From NCBI RefSeq assembly GCF_014653155.1, contig NZ_BNAF01000001.1:248001-312000 (forward strand): 64,000 bases of DNA. Direction: 5' to 3'. The DNA comes from Sphingobacterium griseoflavum. GTDB taxonomy: Bacteria > Bacteroidota > Bacteroidia > Sphingobacteriales > Sphingobacteriaceae. A model generated the notes under the pieces. The model saw only the letters and a program-made list of their open reading frames with translations. It had not been told where the DNA came from and ran no database searches. The position numbers were made by a program, and so were the translations under genes. Of the stretch, positions 9,170 through 20,000 are shown one piece after another (within the stretch, counting starts at the first letter, position 1; each line of letters starts with the position of its first letter).

Positions 9170-9184
9170 TGAAACCAAAATGAG

Positions 9185-9421
9185 ATGAAGATGAGGATAC
9201 CCCAAGATTTTGAAAGCTGGAGAAGATGCATTGAAGTAGACTGCGGCATTGCTTTGACGGATGTTTTCGTAAACAGGCGGATAGCAGTTTACGCCGATGA
9301 GCAGCATGCAGAAACGCAACGTTTCATTAAGCGCTACGGAGCGGAGCATCACCGTCAGGTGTTGCGATGGTTTCGAACGGTAGCGGAACAAGACGACTTA
9401 AAAAAGGAGGAAAAGAGATGA
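9185..9421 (+). CDS. Small conserved-looking protein of the COG0523 operon, unknown function
   Basis: A 78-residue, soluble, mixed-charge protein. It has two cysteines in a C-x4-C spacing (C15 and C20, CIEVDC), a helix-rich middle and a Lys/Glu-rich end. I do not recognise a named family. It is the first gene of the operon behind the palindromic operator, and its TGA overlaps the ATG of the GTPase gene by the ATGA arrangement, so the two are translationally coupled. That points to a role tied to metal supply, for example as a partner or client of the GTPase. An internal ATG at 9191 is an alternative start. Confidence 0.7.
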   Translation: MKMRIPQDFESWRRCIEVDCGIALTDVFVNRRIAVYADEQHAETQRFIKRYGAEHHRQVLRWFRTVAEQDDLKKEEKR

Positions 9422-10614
9422 ATAAAAAATTGCCTGTGACTGTGCTAAGTGGTTTTCTTGGTGCAGGAAAAACAACATTGTTAAACCATGTGCTGCACAA
9501 TAAGGAACAGCTGAAAGTAGCTGTGATCGTGAATGACATGAGCGAAGTAAATATCGATGCACAGCTTGTGGAGCGCGAGCATACCCTGTCAAGAACGGAG
9601 GAACGGCTGGTGGAAATGAGCAACGGTTGTATATGTTGCACGTTGCGAGAGGACTTGATGCTGGAGGTGGCGCGGCTGGCGAAAGAGGATCGTTTTGACT
9701 ACCTGTTGATCGAAAGTACGGGCATTTCTGAACCTATACCGGTTGCTCAGACGTTCAGCTACGTGGATGAACAAAGTGGGATCGATTTATCTGCCTTTAG
9801 TTACATTGACAGCATGGTCACGGTGGTAGATTGCTTTAATTTCTTTCGTGATTTTGGAAGCATGGATACCTTACAGGATCGGGCTTTAAACGACGATGTC
9901 AACGATGACCGTACCATTGTGAATCTCTTGACCGATCAGGTCGAGTTTGCCAATATCATCGTGTTGAATAAGATCGATTTGGTAGCGGATGAACGGTTGC
10001 TGGTGCTGGAGGCCGCTATACGCAAGCTGAACCCTAAAGCCAAAATTATCCGAACACAATTTGGACAAGTACCGCCGACAGAGATTATGGGTACCCATAG
10101 TTTCGACTTTGACGAAGCTTCCCTATCCGCAGGTTGGATACAGGAATTGGAAGCCGAGCATACGCCGGAAACCGAAGAGTATGGAATTTCATCCATCGTT
10201 TTTCGTAATGAACGACCCTTTCATCCGCAACGCTGGTACCATTATTTAAATGTGCATTACCCTGCAGGTATTATACGTGCGAAAGGATTATTCTGGATAG
10301 CATCACGCCCGGACGCAGCCATCAACTTTAGTCAGGCTGGCGGCAGTTTACGCATAGAAAATGCAGGCTACTGGTGGTGTAGCATGCCGGAAGACGAACG
10401 TATGCGATATCCTATTTATCAAGAGAACCGCGCACAGATTGACGCACGATGGGATAAACAGTGGGGAGACCGAAAAAATGAGCTGGTTTTTATTGGACAG
10501 CAATTGGACAAAGAAAAGCTCGTTGCCGACCTTAATCGCTGCCTGCTAACTGAAGCGGAGAGTGAGGATTGGCGATACACGGCTTGGAAGGACGAATTCC
10601 CAAAAAACATCTAA
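9418..10614 (+). CDS. COG0523 (CobW/ZigA-type) GTP-binding metallochaperone
   Basis: A G3E-family P-loop GTPase thought to deliver zinc to client proteins during zinc limitation. From ATG 9418 it has 398 residues. Walker A is G12-FLGAGKTT, the metal-binding CxCC motif is C71-I-C-C74 and the GTPase base-specificity motif NKIDL lies in the middle. The C-terminal half carries the CobW_C domain. The frame is open upstream to 9367, but the family start is [15 protein letters not shown], and an AGGAGG ribosome-binding sequence sits just before it, unusually strong for this phylum. It overlaps the upstream small gene by ATGA. The palindrome at 9115-9157 suggests zinc repression. It resembles the ZigA/YeiR type more than the cobalamin CobW type. 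Confidence 0.92.
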   Translation: MNKKLPVTVLSGFLGAGKTTLLNHVLHNKEQLKVAVIVNDMSEVNIDAQLVEREHTLSRTEERLVEMSNGCICCTLREDLMLEVARLAKEDRFDYLLIESTGISEPIPVAQTFSYVDEQSGIDLSAFSYIDSMVTVVDCFNFFRDFGSMDTLQDRALNDDVNDDRTIVNLLTDQVEFANIIVLNKIDLVADERLLVLEAAIRKLNPKAKIIRTQFGQVPPTEIMGTHSFDFDEASLSAGWIQELEAEHTPETEEYGISSIVFRNERPFHPQRWYHYLNVHYPAGIIRAKGLFWIASRPDAAINFSQAGGSLRIENAGYWWCSMPEDERMRYPIYQENRAQIDARWDKQWGDRKNELVFIGQQLDKEKLVADLNRCLLTEAESEDWRYTAWKDEFPKNI

Positions 10615-10695
10615 GCGGATGTTTTAACCCGATCTGCGGATTATAAAAACTGAATCCTTATCGCTAAATTAGCTCGCATACAACAGGAATGCGCT

Positions 10696-11949
10696 ATGGA
10701 GAATTATGCCATCATCTTAGTTTTAATGGGAGCTATGGCCATATTGAGTACAATGGCAGAGAAAATAAAGATTTCTTCTCCCATTGTTCTTATTGTGGCA
10801 GGTATAGCGATTGGTTTCATACCGGGGATGCCGGCCATAGCAATCGAATCGGAAGTGGTGTTCCTGCTTTTTCTGCCGCCCCTGCTTTACGATGCAGCTT
10901 TTAAGATCCACTGGAAGGAATTTAAAGCTAATATTTACATCATTTCCCGATTGGCTTTCAGTTTGGTTTTTATAACGACAGTAGGTATTGCCGTTGTCGC
11001 ATATCTTCTGATCCCAAGTATGTCTTGGCCCCTCGCTTTTGTACTGGGCGCTATCTTGGCACCCACGGATGCCGTGGCTGCCTTGAATATTACCAAAGGA
11101 ATGAAGCTGAGTTCACTCACCAATACTGTTTTGGAAGGAGAGAGCCTGTTGAACGATGCTTCGGCACTGGTGGCTTTCAAGTTTGCGCTGGCAGCACTTT
11201 TCGGTGCTTCTTTTGTGTTCTGGGAAGCTTCGCTTTCTTTTTTAACGTTGTTGGTTGGCGGTTTTTTAATCGGCCTTATATGCGGCATGCTCCTTGGATT
11301 CCTGCTCAAGCTTATCCGTGAAGACGGTACGGCTGTCCTTAGCCTAGTATTGCTTTCGCCTTTTGTCGTCTACTTGATTGCGGAGCATTTTCATGCTTCC
11401 GGTGTTATTGCAGTGGTCACGCTAGCCTTTGGTCTGTCAAAGCTCAGTGCGGCAAAATTTCCCGAAAGGTTGAAGGTACAATCCGAACACGTATGGGATA
11501 TGATTAGTTTTTTGCTGAATGGCTTAATCTTTATTCTGATAGGTTTGGAATTACCTATCGTGGTAAAAAAATTGACCAACGAACAGCTGCTTACCTATGG
11601 TGGTATTGCAGCCATCATTACCGTGACGGCACTTTTAGTGCGGACATTAAGCGTTTTTTTACATCGAAAAAGACTGCATAGGGCTTTTCAACGCGCGCAG
11701 CACAACAAGCGTGCACGCGCTATCTCCGAATCGATTCTATTAAGTGTGCAGGAAAGCATGATCATCAGCTGGTCAGGCATGCGAGGAATCATTTCCTTAG
11801 CGTTGGCCATTGGACTGCCACATGTTTTGAAAAACGGGCATGCTTTTCCGATGAAAGATGATATTATGTATATCACCACGGTAGTCGTGCTACTGACTAT
11901 TGTTGGGCAGGGGCTGCTCTTACCGTTTATTGCGCGACCCAAGCGGTAG
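10696..11949 (+). CDS. Na+/H+ antiporter, CPA1 (NhaP-like) family
   Basis: A 417-residue inner-membrane protein with about a dozen hydrophobic segments. CPA1 hallmarks are APTDAVA (residues 122-128) and the EGESLLND block with the ion-binding pair N153-D154. It lacks the long cytoplasmic C-terminal domain of many NhaP proteins. It exchanges Na+ (or K+) for protons across the inner membrane. It starts 81 bases after the COG0523 gene on the same strand with no terminator seen between them, so read-through from the zinc-type promoter is possible, though a private promoter cannot be excluded. Confidence 0.92.
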   Translation: MENYAIILVLMGAMAILSTMAEKIKISSPIVLIVAGIAIGFIPGMPAIAIESEVVFLLFLPPLLYDAAFKIHWKEFKANIYIISRLAFSLVFITTVGIAVVAYLLIPSMSWPLAFVLGAILAPTDAVAALNITKGMKLSSLTNTVLEGESLLNDASALVAFKFALAALFGASFVFWEASLSFLTLLVGGFLIGLICGMLLGFLLKLIREDGTAVLSLVLLSPFVVYLIAEHFHASGVIAVVTLAFGLSKLSAAKFPERLKVQSEHVWDMISFLLNGLIFILIGLELPIVVKKLTNEQLLTYGGIAAIITVTALLVRTLSVFLHRKRLHRAFQRAQHNKRARAISESILLSVQESMIISWSGMRGIISLALAIGLPHVLKNGHAFPMKDDIMYITTVVVLLTIVGQGLLLPFIARPKR

Positions 11950-12266
11950 TCCGAATCTTCCGCAGCTACGCTATTTGTTGCTTCCAAGCTACTTGACAAA
12001 TAGCAGACCTTACGTGTTGTTGCCTTCAACGTCGCATTTTTTCATCAAACTGATGAAAAAATGCGACATATTTAAAACCTAATGTACTGCGCCTATCTTT
12101 ACGCAGCGGCGAGTACAGGCGGTGAGCAGAAAACCGAAGGCATACATAAGCAGCTGTCTATTTCTTGAAGAAACAGCCGACAGCTTCATTTCTACGTTTA
12201 AACCGTATGCTGTAAGGGCTTACCTCATGGTATATGACTATACGCTTTCCGTACGTCGGTATTTGG
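11950..12266. other. Intergenic spacer with two strong hairpins
   Basis: This is the convergent region between the antiporter and the NTF2-like gene. It contains the perfect 16-bp inverted repeat at 12031-12067 and a second hairpin at 12083-12117 (TGTACT/AGTACA with CGCC/GGCG inside). No gene is supported. A GTG-started 66-codon frame from 12122 has no signature. Confidence 0.5.
12031..12067. terminator. Bidirectional hairpin between convergent genes
   Basis: A perfect 16-bp stem (12031-12046 with 12052-12067) with a 5-base loop. The arms contain T6/A6 tracts, but no separate T-run follows on either side. It probably serves as a terminator for the antiporter gene and, in the other direction, the NTF2-like gene. 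Confidence 0.55.
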
Positions 12267-12692
12267 TTAGGGATAGGTGGTCACCACTTTGCTTAATTTC
12301 CAACCGTCTTGGGTTTGACTAAGTGTGATGTAATCGACACGTACAAAGTGATCAAAGGTCATGGTGGTTTTGGCAACACAAGTAGACTTCGTTTGATCCA
12401 ATACTTCATAGCTGGTTTTGCAATCGAACTTGGCGCCGGCGCTTTGTTTTAAGAATTTCATGTATTGCTTTTTATTGAAGCTGTCGTTGTTGGCGCTGTT
12501 GCGGTATTCGAAATCTTCTGCGAAGATGTATCTGTTCAACGTTGGGTTCCCCAGTGCGGCAGATTCCAGATAAACACCGATGATGCTCGTAGAATCAAAT
12601 TTTTTAAGTGGATTGATCTTTTCGGCAGCGAAAGCGCTGAACGAAGTGATCATAATGAATGCACTGAGGATGGAGATTACTGTTTTTTTCAT
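12267..12692 (-). CDS. Exported NTF2-like (SnoaL/lumazine-binding-type) small protein
   Basis: A 141-residue protein with a clear signal peptide (MKKTVISIL... ending AFA-AEK). The mature part has the pattern of NTF2-like cone-fold proteins annotated as 'putative lumazine-binding' or 'nuclear transport factor 2 family': an N-terminal helix with YLESAALGN, followed by the strand blocks FAEDFEYR, VAKTTMTF and WKLSKVVTTY. Two cysteines (near 95 and 109) could form a disulfide in the periplasm. Function is unknown. A TACCTTTG -7 element lies at 12744-12737 on the minus strand, with an A-rich leader. Confidence 0.75.
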   Translation of the reverse strand: MKKTVISILSAFIMITSFSAFAAEKINPLKKFDSTSIIGVYLESAALGNPTLNRYIFAEDFEYRNSANNDSFNKKQYMKFLKQSAGAKFDCKTSYEVLDQTKSTCVAKTTMTFDHFVRVDYITLSQTQDGWKLSKVVTTYP

Positions 12693-12736
12693 GGCGATGT
12701 GTTTTATGTTTTTGTTTTATTTTCTTATTGATACAT

Positions 12737-12744
12737 CAAAGGTA
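12737..12744 (-). promoter_or_regulatory. -7 element for the NTF2-like gene
   Basis: Minus-strand TACCTTTG, about 45 bases before the start codon. The leader between them is A/T-rich, as usual for Bacteroidota translation initiation. Confidence 0.5.
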
Positions 12745-12895
12745 GGCGTACAGCGCTCGACAGCCTATGGCAATTAGACCAACTTGCCTGTTTTCTCGGC
12801 GAATACCGGTAATGCATCGGTTAAGATTAATACCGTTTGGAAGCCAGTATGGGAACGCTTGATCAGGAAACGTTTGCTAGTAAGCGAGTTGTCGA

Positions 12896-12926
12896 TTGCT
12901 CGCCGTATAAAAATAGATTATCTTTG
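12896..12926 (+). promoter_or_regulatory. Promoter of the LytS-type kinase gene
   Basis: A TTG at 12896-12898 and TATCTTTG at 12919-12926 are 20 bp apart. The element lies inside the longest open frame (which begins at 12784), so the true start must be downstream of it, at 12946. Confidence 0.6.
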
Positions 12927-12945
12927 CGGCGTGAAAGAGGATAAT

Positions 12946-14319
12946 ATGTCGGCTAGGAAGTTTAAGCGTAAGAATTTCCTGTTGTTTCCTGTAGGCGTTT
13001 TACTGTTGATGTTGGTGGGAGGCTTAATCTTGCAGGTGATTTTTAATCGTTTGACGGAGTTGAACAGGAAAATGCTGCGCGATATCGCCAATGAGAAAGC
13101 TTTGGCGGTACAAAAAGAGTTTGATCTGTTGGAGCAACGTTTAAGTTGGTTTCTTGTACAGGCTGAGGGGCAGAATCAACAGACCATTCAGGCTTACCTG
13201 CAGAAGGATACCATGCTGCGCACTTTCTTGACCTTGGCTTCCCTGGATTCCAACGTGCAGTTGGAAGATTGGAAGAAGAATTTGCTGTACCGATTGCCCT
13301 ATGTGATTCATTCGAAATATGGCCGTTTGCAGGCGGCTATCGACCTCAAGAAGTTTAACACCTATTTTTGGGAGCGCGAGAGTGGACACGCCTATTTTGA
13401 TATTGTTTCACCGGATGGCTTCTTCTTGGTGCATCCCGAGCTGTCACAAGTGGGGAAGCCCAACCCGATACATACAACGGTGGGGCAAGGTGCACAAGAC
13501 ACGATCGTGCTTTCGAACTACCTGCAAATGGATGTGTTAAGGCGTAGTGTTGCGCTACAGGGAATATTTGTGCATGCACAACTGGCAGCGAGTGTACCAC
13601 TGCTCATCACCGCGGATGAAACCCAAGAGATTTTGAACCTCAGTATGCTGCTTGGTATCGGTTTTTTGGTGATTACTATTACCTTCCTGCAGATAATCTA
13701 TTGGAACAAAAGGCGAGTACAGCAATTGGAAATTGTGCAATCTGAGCTTTCGCGAGAACAGGCAACAATGCGCTTCGAGCGATTGCGCGAGCAGATGAAC
13801 CCACATTTTTTATTTAATGCATTGGGCTCCCTGCAACAGTTGATTGCTAAAGATCAGGAGCATGCCAAGCGCTTTGTGGGTAAGATGGCCAAGGTATATC
13901 GGAAGATGCTGCAAGACGACCGATCGGGATGGTCGAGCCTAGAAGAGGAATTGGCCTTGGTGCAAGCCTATTTCTTCCTGCAAGAGGTACGCTTTGCGCA
14001 AGCATTGATGCCGATAAACTTTGTTATTCCACCTACTGCATTGAAAAGACAAATCCCGCGGATGAGTTTACAAACTTTAGTAGAAAATGCTATAAAGCAT
14101 ACGGTGTTCACGCGGGAGCAGCCCTTGGAGATAGATATTATCGTCGTCGATGACCACGTAGTGGTGAAAAATCGATACCGGCCGCGACCTGTTGCGGAAT
14201 CACAAACAGGGGGCTATGGTTTGGAATATATCGCATCCATGTACCGACATGTGGAGCTTGAAAGTTTTTCTTACGAGGTGGAGGATGGTTTATTTGTGCT
14301 GCATCTGCCGCTTCGATAG
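12946..14319 (+). CDS. LytS/YehU-type sensor histidine kinase
   Basis: Inner-membrane kinase that phosphorylates a LytTR response regulator. From ATG 12946 it has 457 residues: a first membrane helix (about 12-32), a periplasmic sensor domain of about 195 residues, a second helix (about 229-252), a short coiled-coil, then the His_kinase (PF06580) domain with the phosphoacceptor in MNPHFLFNAL (His287) and an HATPase domain with LVENAIKH (N-box) and a GGYGL G-box. The longer frame from 12784 is rejected because a promoter-like element lies within it. No regulator gene follows directly. The likely partner is the LytTR protein at 21846-22562, on the far side of the protease and SusCD genes. Confidence 0.9.
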   Translation: MSARKFKRKNFLLFPVGVLLLMLVGGLILQVIFNRLTELNRKMLRDIANEKALAVQKEFDLLEQRLSWFLVQAEGQNQQTIQAYLQKDTMLRTFLTLASLDSNVQLEDWKKNLLYRLPYVIHSKYGRLQAAIDLKKFNTYFWERESGHAYFDIVSPDGFFLVHPELSQVGKPNPIHTTVGQGAQDTIVLSNYLQMDVLRRSVALQGIFVHAQLAASVPLLITADETQEILNLSMLLGIGFLVITITFLQIIYWNKRRVQQLEIVQSELSREQATMRFERLREQMNPHFLFNALGSLQQLIAKDQEHAKRFVGKMAKVYRKMLQDDRSGWSSLEEELALVQAYFFLQEVRFAQALMPINFVIPPTALKRQIPRMSLQTLVENAIKHTVFTREQPLEIDIIVVDDHVVVKNRYRPRPVAESQTGGYGLEYIASMYRHVELESFSYEVEDGLFVLHLPLR

Positions 14320-14453
14320 CGTTTGTTTTTTCTTCCCTTAAATGTGCGCACTCACTCCCTTAATACACGGGTTCACGGAAATCGCATTGCCTTTCTAAAT
14401 ATTTGTGAGCACTTTTAGCGCTTGAATGACGCATTAACCTTACCGATAACGTA

Positions 14454-17072
14454 ATGAATAATAAACACATAAAGCAGCTGTCGCGCTTCGTAGGGCTTGC
14501 CGTATTTTGTACCACGGCATTCCAGTCCTGCGGCGTGGTGCCTGCATTTATATGGAAAAAGAAAGACGCCCAGATTGTGGCTGTGGCCGATAGTAGCAAG
14601 GATGAAAAGGGTGTATCCTATCAAAAGTTGATCAAAGATGCACGTGTTGACTCGGGTATGTTCCACGTCATCAGTAAAAAGGGAGAGTACTACTTTGAGA
14701 TACCCCGCACTGCATTGGACAGGGACTTCCTGATGATACACAAAATATCGTCGGTGCCATTGGCCATAAACGAGGCCGGCGTCAATAAAGGGATGAATTT
14801 TGAGAACAAAGTGATCCGCTTCAGCCTAAAAAAGGAAGGGAAGGAAGTTTGGGTAGGCGAGATCGATCCGAAGATCGAAGTGCCAAATAAAGATGCCATT
14901 GCCAAATCGGTTTCCGATAACTACCGCTTATCCTATATCGAATCATTCAAAGTAGAAAGCTACAACAGCGATTCTACCAGTGTAGTGATCAAGGTGAACA
15001 AGGTATTTGATGGAACCGAAAAGAGCTTTGCGGACGTATTTTCAAATTTAGGATTGGGGACTTCGCCAAAGACATCGCTCTCTGGTATTGAACAGATAAA
15101 ATCCTTTGCCAACAACGTCGTAGTGCGATCGATGTATAGCACCAAAGTAACGGAAGGGAATGAATCCATACCGATTTCTATTGCCGTGACAACAAATATC
15201 TATGCCCTGCCCGAACAGCCTATGGTGCCACGCTTCGCCGATCCGCGCGTAGGCTTTTTCAGTACCGAGCGCTGGTATTTTTCTGATAAACAACAGGAAC
15301 TTGATAAGCGCAATTTGGTAACGCGCTGGCGTCTAGAACCAAAGGAAGAGGATAAGGAACGTTACAGAAAAGGGGAGTTAGTGGAGCCGAAGAAGCCCAT
15401 CGTGTTTTATCTCGATCCGGCTACGCCAAAACAATGGAGGAAGGAAATTATTGCTGGTGTGCACGATTGGCAGCAAGCCTTTGAAGCCGCTGGCTTTAAA
15501 AACGCCATTATTGCGAAGGAAGTGGCCGATACCACGGCTTTCGATCCCGATGATGCGAATGTATCGTCTATTGTGTATGCAGCATCGGCACAGGCCAATG
15601 CGATGGGACCTTCGGTGGTAGATCCGCGCTCGGGCGAGATTTTGGAGGCTGATGTTATTTGGTGGCATAACGTGATGACGATTTTGAACAGCTGGATGCG
15701 TATACAAACCGGTGTGGTGGATACAGCAGCACGTGGTAATGCTTTTTCCGAAGAAAAGATGGCGCATGCTATTCGTTTTGTGTCATCCCATGAAATAGGG
15801 CATACCTTAGGATTGATGCACAACATGGGGTCTTCGTCGAGCTTTCCCGTGGATTCGCTTCGCTCGCCATCCTTTACGGATCGTATGGGCGGTACAGCGA
15901 CGTCCATTATGGACTACGCCCGCTTCAACTACGTTGCGCAGCCCGAAGACGGCGTAAAGACAATTACACCTGTCATTGGGCTCTACGATAAGTATGCCAT
16001 TGCATGGGCTTACCGCTGGTATGACGTGAAGACGCCTTGGGAGGAGCTGCCCACGCTACGTAAAGAAATAGAAAAGCACCAGCACGATCCGAATTACTGG
16101 TATGGTGAACAGCAAGATGGTAAGAACATTATCGATCCGCGTTCGCAATCGGAAGATCTTGGCGATAACGCCATGCTAGCAGGAGCCTACGGACTACGTA
16201 ATTTAAAACGGATCATGCCCCATATCATTGATTGGACAACGAGTTCAGGAGAAGACTACTATCGCGCGGGCAAGCTATATATGGGCGTTATTGGGCAATG
16301 GTATACCTATGCTGACCATGTGATCAACAATATAGGCGGCATTTATTTGGAAAATCCCGTGTTGGGCGATCAAAAAGATGCTTATCGTCCGGTAGACCGA
16401 GACAAGCAGATCGAGGCGCTAGGCTATGTAAAAGAGCAGGTATATCGTTTGCCGGAATGGCTCTTTGTGCCAGAGTTGATGACCAAAACGTTTCCATTGC
16501 GGGATAGCCCTATCGGTAGTTTCGAATATGCACCCTACAATTTGCAACGTGAATTTCAATATAGCTTGCTCTTCAGTTTGGTGAAAGATGAGCGTTTGCT
16601 ACGGATGATTGAGATGGAGCAACTGTTTGGCCGGAAACGGGCTTGGAGTGCCGAAGAATTTTTGCAGTCGGTGCGCGAGGAAGTATTCGCCTCGACTTTG
16701 AAAAAGCAGTCTTTGGATCTTCGCACACGTATGTTGCAACAAAACTATGTGGATGTATTGATGGTGTCGACCAACAAAGCCATGGAGAAAATTAACGACA
16801 AGAAGCTTACCGAGGTAGACCTATTCTTGCAACAGGCGCATCCGCATATTTGTGCCCTACATGGCTTAGGCGATGCAGCAAGACAGGCGCGCAATGTACA
16901 TGTGGGCAGCATGGCAAGAACCTCCGATATGTTGATGTTGAAGCGGACGGAGCTCTTGGAAATCTATAAACTGTTGGATCGGGCACGACAAACTGGCGAT
17001 AAGGCTACAAAAGCACATTATGAAGATCTCCTGATGCGCATAGCCGTGACATTGCCTATCGCAAAAAAATAA
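14454..17072 (+). CDS. Zinc-dependent metalloprotease lipoprotein (DUF5117/DUF5118/DUF4953 type)
   Basis: An 872-residue secreted metalloprotease of the metzincin kind. The N-terminus has a lipoprotein signal with FQSC (Cys26). The DUF5118/DUF5117 regions lie in the first half. The active site is H446-E447-I-G-H450-T-L-G-L-M-H456, the extended HExxHxxGxxH motif, followed by a Met-turn SIMDY (Met486). The C-terminal part is the DUF4953 domain. It is 22 bp upstream of a SusC gene, in the same direction, and probably in one operon with susC and susD, so it may supply peptides to that importer. The lipid anchor would place it at the outer membrane. Confidence 0.92.
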   Translation: MNNKHIKQLSRFVGLAVFCTTAFQSCGVVPAFIWKKKDAQIVAVADSSKDEKGVSYQKLIKDARVDSGMFHVISKKGEYYFEIPRTALDRDFLMIHKISSVPLAINEAGVNKGMNFENKVIRFSLKKEGKEVWVGEIDPKIEVPNKDAIAKSVSDNYRLSYIESFKVESYNSDSTSVVIKVNKVFDGTEKSFADVFSNLGLGTSPKTSLSGIEQIKSFANNVVVRSMYSTKVTEGNESIPISIAVTTNIYALPEQPMVPRFADPRVGFFSTERWYFSDKQQELDKRNLVTRWRLEPKEEDKERYRKGELVEPKKPIVFYLDPATPKQWRKEIIAGVHDWQQAFEAAGFKNAIIAKEVADTTAFDPDDANVSSIVYAASAQANAMGPSVVDPRSGEILEADVIWWHNVMTILNSWMRIQTGVVDTAARGNAFSEEKMAHAIRFVSSHEIGHTLGLMHNMGSSSSFPVDSLRSPSFTDRMGGTATSIMDYARFNYVAQPEDGVKTITPVIGLYDKYAIAWAYRWYDVKTPWEELPTLRKEIEKHQHDPNYWYGEQQDGKNIIDPRSQSEDLGDNAMLAGAYGLRNLKRIMPHIIDWTTSSGEDYYRAGKLYMGVIGQWYTYADHVINNIGGIYLENPVLGDQKDAYRPVDRDKQIEALGYVKEQVYRLPEWLFVPELMTKTFPLRDSPIGSFEYAPYNLQREFQYSLLFSLVKDERLLRMIEMEQLFGRKRAWSAEEFLQSVREEVFASTLKKQSLDLRTRMLQQNYVDVLMVSTNKAMEKINDKKLTEVDLFLQQAHPHICALHGLGDAARQARNVHVGSMARTSDMLMLKRTELLEIYKLLDRARQTGDKATKAHYEDLLMRIAVTLPIAKK

Positions 17073-17094
17073 AATTACTTAATACCTAACGTGA

Positions 17095-20000
17095 ATGAAT
17101 AGATTACTTATGCTGTTTGTGCTTTTTTGCTGCAACGTTGCTAGCGCACAAACAGCGACTCAACTGGAGGGACGCGTGTTGGACGCGACCACAAACAAAC
17201 CGATTATTGGTGCCACCATTATGGTGGAAAATACGGCAGTAGCTGAAGAGACAGGCGTGGCCGGACAGGTACAGCAGTCGGCACTGGGCGTTATCACGGA
17301 TGAAAAAGGCGCTTTCAGCTTAAGCATTCCAAACGGTGTGCGCTTTGTGACGGTATCTTTTATGGGCTACGAGAAGCTACGGGTGGCCGTCTATGCCGGT
17401 AGTAAAACGCTATTGCTACAACCCAGTGGCGAATCATTGGAAGAAGTGATTGTGACGGGTTATACCGATATCAAGAAAAGAAAAAATACGACAGCCTACA
17501 ACAAGATTGATATGGATAAAATCCAGCAGGCTGGCGTGTCGAGTGTAGAGCAGATGTTGGAGGGACAGGTTGCCGGTATGCAGTTCTCTAATTTAAGTGG
17601 TGGCCCCAACGGCATGTCGCAGATCCGTATTCGTGGTACAGTGTCCATGAACGGCACACAAGATCCGTTATGGGTGTTGGATGGACTGCCAATAGAAGGT
17701 ACAGCGATGCCCAACCGCTTGGATAAAGACAATATCAACGACCTTCGCAATTTGCCTATCGCGGGATTGAACCCCGATGATATACAGGATATCACCGTTT
17801 TGAAAGACGCCGCAGCAACCTCTATTTATGGTGCCCGCGCGGCAAATGGGGTGATCGTGATCACCACGAAACGCGGTAAAAGTGGCCCAGCGCAGGTGAA
17901 TGTTTCTGCAAATAGCTTTATCGCGGAGCGCCCTGATTTCAACCGCTTGAACCTCATGAATGCCTCGCAGAAAGTGGATTTCGAATTGGCGATGGCCGGT
18001 CGCTCTGATTTGGATTACCGTTCGGGAAAAGGTGCCATAGCACGCTTGTTGACCGCCGGCAATGAATGGGATGCTTTTCGCAATGGCGGACTGTCGGCAC
18101 TTTCATCGGCAACGCAGGAATCTATTCTTGCACTGCGTAACCAAAACCATAGCTGGGGTGAATCCCTGTTTCGCCAATCGGTGAACCAGCAGTATTCCGC
18201 GTCAATCTCTGGCGGTACAGAAGGACACCGCTACTATATTTCGGGCGGCTTCTACGACGAGAAGGGCAGCGTATACAATGTGGATATGAAACGCTACACT
18301 TTGACCTTTAACAATGATTTTCGGATCAATAGCCGTTTTAAAGGCGGACTTAATCTTTTGGGATCGGCAACGAATCGCCAAAATCCGGTTCAAGATGCAG
18401 ATGGTTTTAACAATCCAACGTATTACGCCCGTACAGCGAATCCCTATCTACAGATTCGGGACGCTAATGGCGCTTTTATCTATGATCCAGATATCGAAGG
18501 TGCGGATGCTGATGCCGTCTATATTCCTTTCAACGCAATCGAAGAACGAGAAAATACGCGCTACACATTGGCCAACAAAAGTTTGAAAGCGATTACCTAT
18601 CTGCAATATGATATCTTGCACAATTTATCCTTGCGCACTGAATTGGGGATGCAGTTGGAAGAAATTGGCACCGAGCGGTACCGTGATCAGGAATCTTACA
18701 GTGCACGAAAATTACGTCAGACCACACGTTACTACGATTCGGCGACGAAAACTTATAAGTATTTTCTTCCAGAGGGCGGCATTATTGAAAATACCCATAA
18801 CAGCGGTTTTCAATATAACTGGAAATCCTTCTTAACCTATACGAAGGAATGGGCATCGAAGCATGAGCTGGAACTGATGGGCGGAACGGAGCTTCGACAT
18901 TCAAATAACAGTATGATCGCAACGAAAGGTTTTGGCTACAATCCGGTGACCTTAACAACGCAGACCATTCTTTTTCCGAATAACAACGACCTCAATAACG
19001 CAAACTTTAGACCCTACGCAAAAACTATAGGCGAGACCTCGTTTGCATCGTTTTACGCAAATGGTACCTACACCTTCGATAAGAAATATAATGTATATGG
19101 TAGCATCCGCTACGATGGATCTAATATGTTTGGTGTAGATCCCAAATACCGATTTTTGCCCATATGGTCTTTATCGGGCTCTTGGATAGCTTCTGAGGAA
19201 GAATTTATCAAGGCCATTCCAAGCATTTCTAATTTGCGCCTGCGCGCCTCTTATGGTGTACAAGGAAATATAGACCGGAATACCTATCCTTTTATTGTTG
19301 GAAGCTACGGCACTGGCTCGTTGTTGCCCGGCACCAACGAGCAAACCATCGTTGTGAATACTCCTGCTAACGATAAACTACGCTGGGAAAGAACGCATTC
19401 TTGGAATGCGGGAATCGATCTTGGGTTATGGAAGGATCGTCTGAATATTACCGTAGACTATTACAAGCGCCAAAGCTCGGATGTGATCGGCAACAGCCAG
19501 TTGGCCTTGGAGAACGGGTTTGAAAATGTGAGTCGCAACTGGGCGGGAATCAGCAACGAAGGGATAGAACTGACTATTTCCAGTCGAAATGTGGAGACTA
19601 CTCGTTTCAGTTGGAGCACCGACTTCAATATTGCGCACAACAGTAACAAGTTGACCAAGGTGTTGGCCAATCCAAAATCCTATGTGTTGGACAATCAAGA
19701 AGGATACCCAGTCAACTCGCTTTTTGTGCTACAAACGGCAGGATTGGATGCCAATGGCCTAGTGCAATTCAAAGGCGCTGATGGCAACCCTATCGCCTTT
19801 GAACAATATTACGGACTATATGACCCATGGGCAGATTTCCTGCCAGGCTACATGGTGGCAAATAATTTGACGCCGGCAGATTACCGCAGTAAGTTTAAGT
19901 ATATGGGCAATATGGATCCGCGCTTCATCGGCGGGATGACCAACCGGTTCAAGTTAGATGCCTTTGATCTTGCCGTGTCTGCTGCCTTCAACCTGGAAAA

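Noticed and set aside
12784..12945. N-terminal extension of the LytS kinase
   Set aside because: A promoter-like element lies inside it and the residues do not match the kinase family, which starts with its membrane helix.
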